Positions 47,219 to 55,174 of a stretch of 64,000 nt of DNA are shown one piece after another. Made by a program: the position numbers and the translations under genes. Location: assembly GCA_018105865.1 (NCBI GenBank), contig CM030848.1, positions 4,418,001 through 4,482,000 on the forward strand. The letters are read 5' to 3'. The notes under the pieces are model-generated. The model was not told the DNA's origin, did no database searches, and worked only from the letters and a program-made list of their open reading frames with translations. Source of the stretch: Metaphire vulgaris (lineage: Eukaryota; Annelida; Clitellata; Crassiclitellata; Megascolecidae). How positions within the stretch are numbered: position 1 is the first letter of the stretch; every line of letters starts with the position of its first letter.

Positions 47219-50200
47219 ATTAAGTTCGCATCCACAATGTCAGGGAAAAAAGTTCGGGAATATGCCTCGCCACTGAAATGTACGCTCCACCAACGTTCAA
47301 ACCAGCAAATCCCTTCCACTCGTTCTGCACCCTCTGAGCACTGACGGTTGAAGAAGTCGCTGCAAGTATCTGAGTCCTCCCGGACAAACACTGCTCCTTG
47401 GACCCATTACCAACCAGTCTTCTCAAAGAGAGTGCTGAAATTTTAACTCTTTTTATCACTGAGCTCTTCAATCACTCGCTCTCCGCGGGGACAGTGCCCA
47501 CTACCTTCAAGACCGCTTATGTCGTTCGGCCGCTCCTCGGATCAAGAAATTCAACTCTGACCCCTCAGATGTCAAATCATATGACTGATCTCCAACTCAT
47601 CGGTTCATTCTAAGCTACTGGAGAGTCTCATAGCAAGTCAGCTCAACCAATATCTAATGACTCACAATCTGTTTCCAAGTTTGCAGTCCCTACCGCACCT
47701 CACACTCAACTGAGACAGCGGTCCTGAAGGTAATTGCAGATATTCTATGTGAACTCGACACTGGAAAGGTAGTGGTACTGATACTGCTAGACCTGACTTC
47801 AGTGTTTGATACTGTCAACCATGACCCCCACTGTCCTGCGTATCTGTCGGAACTAATCCGCCGATCGACGACAGTACCACGCCGCTCCTCTCCGCTGCCA
47901 GCAATCAGAGTCCCCCTCCGCTCAAGACAGCAGGGGCTAGGGACCGGTCCTTATGGTGGAAACCCGGCGTCGTGGAACCTGCTCCCGATGGCTGTGACAA
48001 CCGAGACCTCTCCGGATCGGTTCCTACAACATCTCAAGACGCATTTGTTTAATGTTTCGTTCCCTGTACAGAGCCTTTGACTTTAGTCACTTAGCTATGT
48101 TACTGCGCTTAAGAAATTGTCAAGATTAATAATAATAATGACACTCTGCTGAAGAGGCTGGAAATAACTTATGGAGTTGGCGGCACCGCACTTGTTTGGT
48201 TCGAATCATACCTTAACCAGCGCACCTACCGGTACTCTGTACGCTGCACCAACTCAATATTGGAGAATTACCCAGTCACGAATGAGCGGGATTGTCGCGC
48301 GAAAGCGTGTGAGTAGTTTCGGCTGGTGTGAGTGACTTTTATCGTTGAAATGTTGGTTTTGCGCTTCCGTTTAATCAAAGTTCTGCACTAAACTTGTAGT
48401 GCAACACTCAGGAGATCATATTCGTTGAGTTTTAATCCGGATTTTTTGTTTTTTGATCGTCTTTATCGTCGAAATGGATTTATCGGTCTATACAAAAGAG
48501 TCTCTTATGGTGTACAACCATCCACGACCACCTGATCGCTACACAAGGCGTACACTTTTCGCGTTGAACTTGTGGAGGCCGAAATGGATGAGGACTAAAC
48601 CAACATACATGACTCATCAGGTCAAACAGAGCGCAGAAGCAGGTCAGGTCAAACTGTCTATTCATGGGAATAGCTCTTGCCAAACAACCACGTTTGCTAT
48701 TAAGATTGGATTGCTGAACGTACAAGCACTGACGAATAAAACTACAACCGTAAGTGAACTGATTGACGAATGAGGTTATGATATCCTCGCTCTCTCAGAG
48801 ACATGGCACCATCAATCGGACGATATCAGTTTAAGGTTGATCTGCAGTTCTGATCATGTTACGCTTAAGAAAGCATGATCCGAACGCAAAGGGGAGGAGT
48901 AGCAATCTTCCTACGCTCGCATTACTCAACCACGGAAATCGATGTATCCTACACAACACCATTCGAGGCAGTTTGCATTCGTCTAAACACCGGTATGAGC
49001 CTTCTTGCTATACTTCTAGTCTATAGACCAGGGTCTGCAACCCCTACACAGGTCTTCTATGACGAACTTACTTCAGTAATTGAGGAGCTAGTACTTCAAC
49101 CGCTGCAGCTGGTCATAGGAGGCGACTTCAATATCCATGTTCAGGATCCTGGAGACCCAGATAACAAAAAACTTCAGGAGATCTTTAGCACTTTCGGGCT
49201 AGTACAGTGGGTACAAGCACCCACGCACCAGGCTCAGGCAACCCTTGATGTGGTTGTCACATACAAGCATGGCCCTAAGATTGAACTAGAGGTCGATCCC
49301 CCTGCTATCATCCCTGACCATGCTTGTATCACATTGATCATAGACCTTCCATCACAATTGATGCCTGTGACATACAGGTAGGTCAGGAGTTGGAGGAAGG
49401 TAGACCGTCTGATGTTTTTTCAGACCATCAAAGACAGTGCCCTTGGAAACATTAGCTTAGATCAGCCCGTAGAGGATATGGCTGAATTGTACGATAGTAC
49501 TCTGCGAGCGCTTGCAGACAGGTTTGCACCTCTGCACACCATACGCATATGGTGATGCAAGCCTGAACCATGGCTTGATGATGATTGTATTGTGGCACGC
49601 CGTACTACCCGTCGCCTCGAGAGGAGATTCAATTTCACAAAACTTGATGCGGATCGAGATAAATGGATTGCTGCTTTGTCGCTCAAATGAGAACTGTTCA
49701 ATACCAAGAAAAACAGCTACTGGGCATGACGCGTCCAGGAAGAGGGCAAATTGCCAGCCAAGCTCTGGAGTTCGCTATCGCATTTACTTCAACTGAATAC
49801 GATGCCAGAGCAAGACCATTCTATTTTTTCAGCCGACAGTTTTGCTGATTTCTTCTTGGCGAAGGTCGAGAAAGTCTGTGGATTAGTTGATGAATCCCGT
49901 TCGTCACCTGAAGAAGAAGATGACAAAGATGCCGCTGAAAATACTTTACAAAAGTTCTCAGCTGTATCCATGGAGGAAGTGAAGCGAATTATCTTGGAGT
50001 CTCCTACGAAGTCCTCCGAGCTCGATCCTGTCCCAACATTCCTTATTAAAGAGGGAATTGACATATTGCTAGGACCTATCACAGCGATAGTGAATGCATC
50101 GCTGATCCAGGAATCAGTCCCTAGAACCATGAAACGTTCGATCATCATGCAAAAATTAAAGAAACATAATCTTGATGCTCAAGAAATATCACACTAGCGT

Positions 50201-52954
50201 CCTATATCAAATTTATCCTTTATATCTAAGATCATCGAACGGATCGTAGCAAATCAACTAAGATCTCATCTAGACGAAAACCATTCTCTGCCTATTGAAC
50301 AATCAGCTTACAGATGTCATCATTTACTGAAACTGCCCTGCTCAGCATCCTGTCAGAAGTGTTCGAAGCTGCCAGTCAAGGACATGTGACTGCACTTGTC
50401 CTTCTGGATCTAACTGCAACCTTCGATCGTGTTGACTACGACATTCTTCTCTGAAGACTAGAGCATTGTTTCGGCATCAGTGGCGCCGCCCTCAGATGGA
50501 TCAAATCATATCTTACCGACCGTGAAATGCAGGTCCGTTTTGGAGGCCAGCTGTCCGGCCTTCGGCCAGTTAGCTGCAGAGTACCTCAGGGCTCCATCCT
50601 CGGTCCGCTACTCTTCATAATGTTCATTGGCCGGTTAAAAGAAGTCATCAACCGCCACCAGCTGCATTTTCCATCTATATGCTGATGACATCCAGCTTTT
50701 TCACAGCTGCCATCCAGCCGATCTCCAGAACTCCAGTTCGTTCCACTACTGGCCAACTGTGTAGCCGATATAAAGAAAAGTGGCTTGAACGAAATCGGCT
50801 AAAACTCAATGCATCAAAAACCGAGTTCATTATATTAGGTCACAGTAGACAGCCAGCGAAAGCTAATGTCGAAGAGCTAAATCTCGGAGAAGTTAGCATC
50901 AAGAGATCATGTGCCGTTAGAGATCTTGGAGTGATTTTGGATGAGAATCTGACTACGTCAGACCATATTAGCAAAGTAGTATCAAGCAGTTTTTATCAGC
51001 TGCGTCAGCTACATGCTATCATCGACCCTCTCACTCCTGAGGTAGCTAAAGCTCTCGTTCATGCGTTCGTGTCTTCACATCTAGACTATTGCAACAGCCT
51101 TTTAGCCATTATCACACACAACCAACTCAAGAGGCTTCAGGTTGCCCAAAATGCCGCCGCACGTCTGATTACTCGAACGACATCACGGCAGCACATCATT
51201 CCGGTACTCCGAGAACTTCAATGCCTACCTGTGACGTACTGTATCAGGTTCAAGATCATTTCTCTGGTTGATAAATGTCTACGGGCAGAGGCTCCAGAGT
51301 ACCTGAGACTGTGTGCTGCTACGTGACCGGAACTGAAATCGACCAATTAATACACGGTCCAACTCAACTCGGATCCTCTGGGCTCCTCGCACACATACCA
51401 GAATTGGTGATCGTTCATTTTGGGTGCTTGCCCCTGCATTCTGGAATGCTCTACCGTTATCGTTGCAGGATGAAACTCAATCGCGATCAACATTTCTTTC
51501 ATGCCTAAAAACATACTTGTTTAGTGAATCAGCCGAGGCACATTAGTCTTAATTGCGCCCTTTAATGAACTCATGAATGAATGAATGAATGAATGAATGG
51601 GGTCCCTCAACGTTCAGTCCTCGGATCCATCCTCTTTGCTTTATACCTAGTTGATCTACTCAACATAGCTCACAAGCATGATCTGCAGGCACACGTATAT
51701 GCAGATGATATCCAAGTATATGGGAGTTGTCACTCAGCTCTCACCCAACAACTCCAATCACTAATTACGAACTGCGTCGCAAAAATGACAGAATGGCTAG
51801 GCTCAAATCGTCTCCAGCTCAATACTGCGAAGACAGAAATCTTATGGATGACTACCGGAAGGCAGCAACACCTGCTCAAATCCACCTCGGTCCGGATTAA
51901 TGGTCACGATATCTATCCAAGCCCCAACGTCAGAAATCTCGGCATTTACATCTACAATACCGCCAGATGAGGCAACACGTGACACGAATGAAATGTTGCC
52001 AGCTGCTTCACAGCACTGTGGTTGATCCGCAGCATACGAAAAATGTCTCTCTTACTGCCCTGAAGACTTGATCAGCGCCTTAGTACTCACTAGACTCGAC
52101 TATGGTAACGCCACCTTAGCAGGGCTCCCAAAACACCTCCCCAATAGACTCCAGAACGTACTTCATGCGGCTGCACGCCTGATCCATTGATCAAGGAAGC
52201 ATGATCACATCACGCCACTGTTGATCGACCTACACTGGCTCTCAGTCCCTGAGCGAATAACGTATAAGCTGGCAAACCTCGTCTACCGGTGCCTGCACAA
52301 CATCGGTCCCTCCTATCTCAGATCTGAACTCCAGAGATCCGCAGACATAGACAGTAGAAGGCATCTGCGATCTGGCTCCACTCAAGCACTCCTCGTGCCG
52401 TGCACACACCTTGCCACTGCTGGCGACCGCGCCTTCCTGGTTATTGCAGCGAAAGCCTGGAGTCATCTCCCCATCAGTGTTCAACATCACCTTCTCAGGA
52501 AATATTTAAGAAGCGACTGAAGACTTGGCTGTTTGAGATCAGCTATTCTCTTAAATCCTGACCTACCAACCATGAACTATGTAATGTGTTCATTGTTCAA
52601 GCAGTCCTCCTAGTACAATTTACCACATAAATCTTAACTGTCAATAATAATAATAATAATAATAATAATAAACCACATGCTAAGTGTTAAAAAAGCGGTA
52701 ATTACCTTTTCCCCGCTTTTCAGGCATTTTACGAATGACAATAAATATAATATAGGCCTACAAGTCATGTGGTGGTGAGGACCTTTTTCGTCAAATATTT
52801 AGACAATTCTTCATAAAAAATAAAACCTCCTGCAATTTTTTTTGGGGCAAAAGAAAATAATTTTTTGGGCACACTTCTCCCATTTTTGGGCGCGTGCCCA
52901 CACACCCACCTTAGAGGGAACATTGGTCACTAGTTCTTTGTGCTTTTTTGCCTC

Positions 52955-53017
<63 letters not shown>

Positions 53018-55076
53018 CAACGTAGAGATTTTTGTAGCAACTAATACAGTGACTGTGTGGACACATTACAAATTATAGATTATAGTAGCCCATGCGAAAT
53101 AGCCAAGTTTTGAGTCTCTTCTTGAAGGTGTCTGGCGTTGGAGATAGTTGAACTGAAGAAGGCAGGCAGTTCCATGCCCTTGCAGCGGTCACGGGAAAGG
53201 CACGATCGCCTACAGTACGAAGGCATATCAACAGAATGACCAGAGAAGCGGTTCCAGCAGATCTCAGGCGACGCCGACCTGCCTGATCTGCGACTCGTAC
53301 TAATTCTGTCATCAGGTACTCTGGGCCAATACCGTTCAAGCAGCGATAAGCCAGCGTTGCCAACTTAAACTTGAACGTCCTAAAATCATAGTATAATGTC
53401 CGACAAGCAAAAATGCTATCACTACTTTTTTTGTGCTATTTTGCATCTGCAATGTTTCAAAAAGTCTGACAAGCAAAATAGGCATTACTAGTTTTTTGTG
53501 CTTCTTTAGCATACTGAAAAGTCTGACAAATCAATGTGTTTTTTGTGTCCTTTAAACAGACAATTATTAATAGCTAGTTAACATTGGTGTCATGGGCTGC
53601 TGGTCCGCTGGAATCAGCACATCCGTGATGTTGCCAACAGGCAAATCTGACAAATCAATGTGTTTTGTGTGTCCCTAAATTCTTTCCAGCTGATCTGGTA
53701 TCCCTAGTAATTAAAGCAAGAGTGACTCATTGCAGAAACCATATTTTGCTACATGAAAGTATAACAGGGCTAGCTTACCACCCCAATGCCTTCAAAAGCA
53801 TAAATAGCAATTCCAAAATATAGTGGCAAAGTGGTCCATGATGCAAATGCTGGTCGCAAAGTATATGATGGCAGATCTTGGAAGCAATATACCAAAGTTA
53901 TCACCAAGCCAACAACCATATTGAAGTTGGCAAGAGCAGAGAAAAATGACAATACTTTGAGGTTACGAATGCTTAAGTATGGAAGAAGAGCAAGAAAAAT
54001 GAAGAACTCATATAGACGAATGTTGAACCGTACATCAGTGTATTCCTCAATGACCTGTAAAATAAAATATAACAATTCACAAGAAAACTGTCAATAAAAA
54101 TTACTTAAAGATTACAATGGGGGCTCCTAATGTCCATAAAGTATGTAACACTATTTTTGATGATTTTACCCCTCCATGTCACAACTTGTCATAAACTGCC
54201 AATTTTAAATTTTAAAAATTTTCTTCTCAAAACCTACATGTAGAAAAGATGGTTACAAATTGGCATCAACTTTCCACTGTCTTCATCATATATATAATAC
54301 TTCCAGTGAGTATTAATTTCTATGGAACTGACTATTAGTAAATAGTAAATAAGAAATAAACATAGGGGTGGATAAAAAAAGAAATTAGTAGCATAGAAGC
54401 TACAATAACTGCAATAACGAGCAAAAGTATAATGAAAACTATGTTGGAAACGTAGTTAAACTTTTAGTTATAACTTCAAGTAAGTAGTTAAACTATTGCT
54501 TTAACTAGTTTAATAAAAATTAGTTAAACTATTAAACTAAATTTTTCCAGTTAAACTAATAGTTGTAACTTCCATAGTAAACTAGTGCCCATCACTGGTT
54601 ACTAGGCGGGCTTACCTGCCGAATATTATCAGCAACAAACAAAATGTAGACAGTACAGAAGCCAAACTGAGTGATACATAAGAAAATGTTGATGATCCAA
54701 CTAAACAAAATAAATGACTAACTAAAACAAAATAAGTCATGAACTTGACAACAAAGCAATTTATTTGTAATGATTTATATATATAAAGAAATGTTATGTA
54801 ATAAACTACACATCAGTGCTGTTCAATATGTACCCTGTGGGTCACAGGCTGATTTTATATGGCCTACCAGAGCTCAAGCCAATTTTTGGCAATTTATGTT
54901 AGACAATAAATCAATGGCCTTACCAGGTACTCAATCAAAATGCAACATAATATGGCTCTTCATGAGAAACACAAGAATATGCCACCAAATGAGTTCTGGA
55001 TGAAGTATGTTTCCTCTAATAAATTTCTACACATATATAAATGTTGTAAAAAGGTATTGACAATGTTTAGAAGTAC

Positions 55077-55131
<55 letters not shown>

Positions 55132-55143
55132 TACTACTATTAT

Positions 55144-55174
<31 letters not shown>

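Larger units (their letters stand above)
47225..52670 (+). pseudogene. L2-like LINE (L2-A) hosting two L2 insertions
   Basis: Host segments: 47225-47820 (LTVEEVAASI, HCSLDPLPTSLLKESAEILT, FITELFNHSLSAGTVPTTFK, LLDLTSVFDTVNHD), 48143-48279 (TLLKRLEITYGVGGTALVWF, ESYLNQRTYRYSVRCTNSIL), 51600-52545 (GVPQRSVLGSILFALYLVDL, YADDIQVYGS with the box at 51698-51709, LTRLDYGNATLAGLPKHL, LLIDLHWLSVPERITYK, GDRAFLVIAAKAWSHLP, KKRLKTWLF). It ends in a TAA-repeat tail at about 52645-52670. The pieces rejoin at VNHD/TLL and VTN/GVPQ once the inserts are removed. Confidence 0.92.

Noticed and set aside
47114..47344. Tyrosine/isoleucine/histidine repeat ORFs
   Set aside because: Translation of CA/TA microsatellite.
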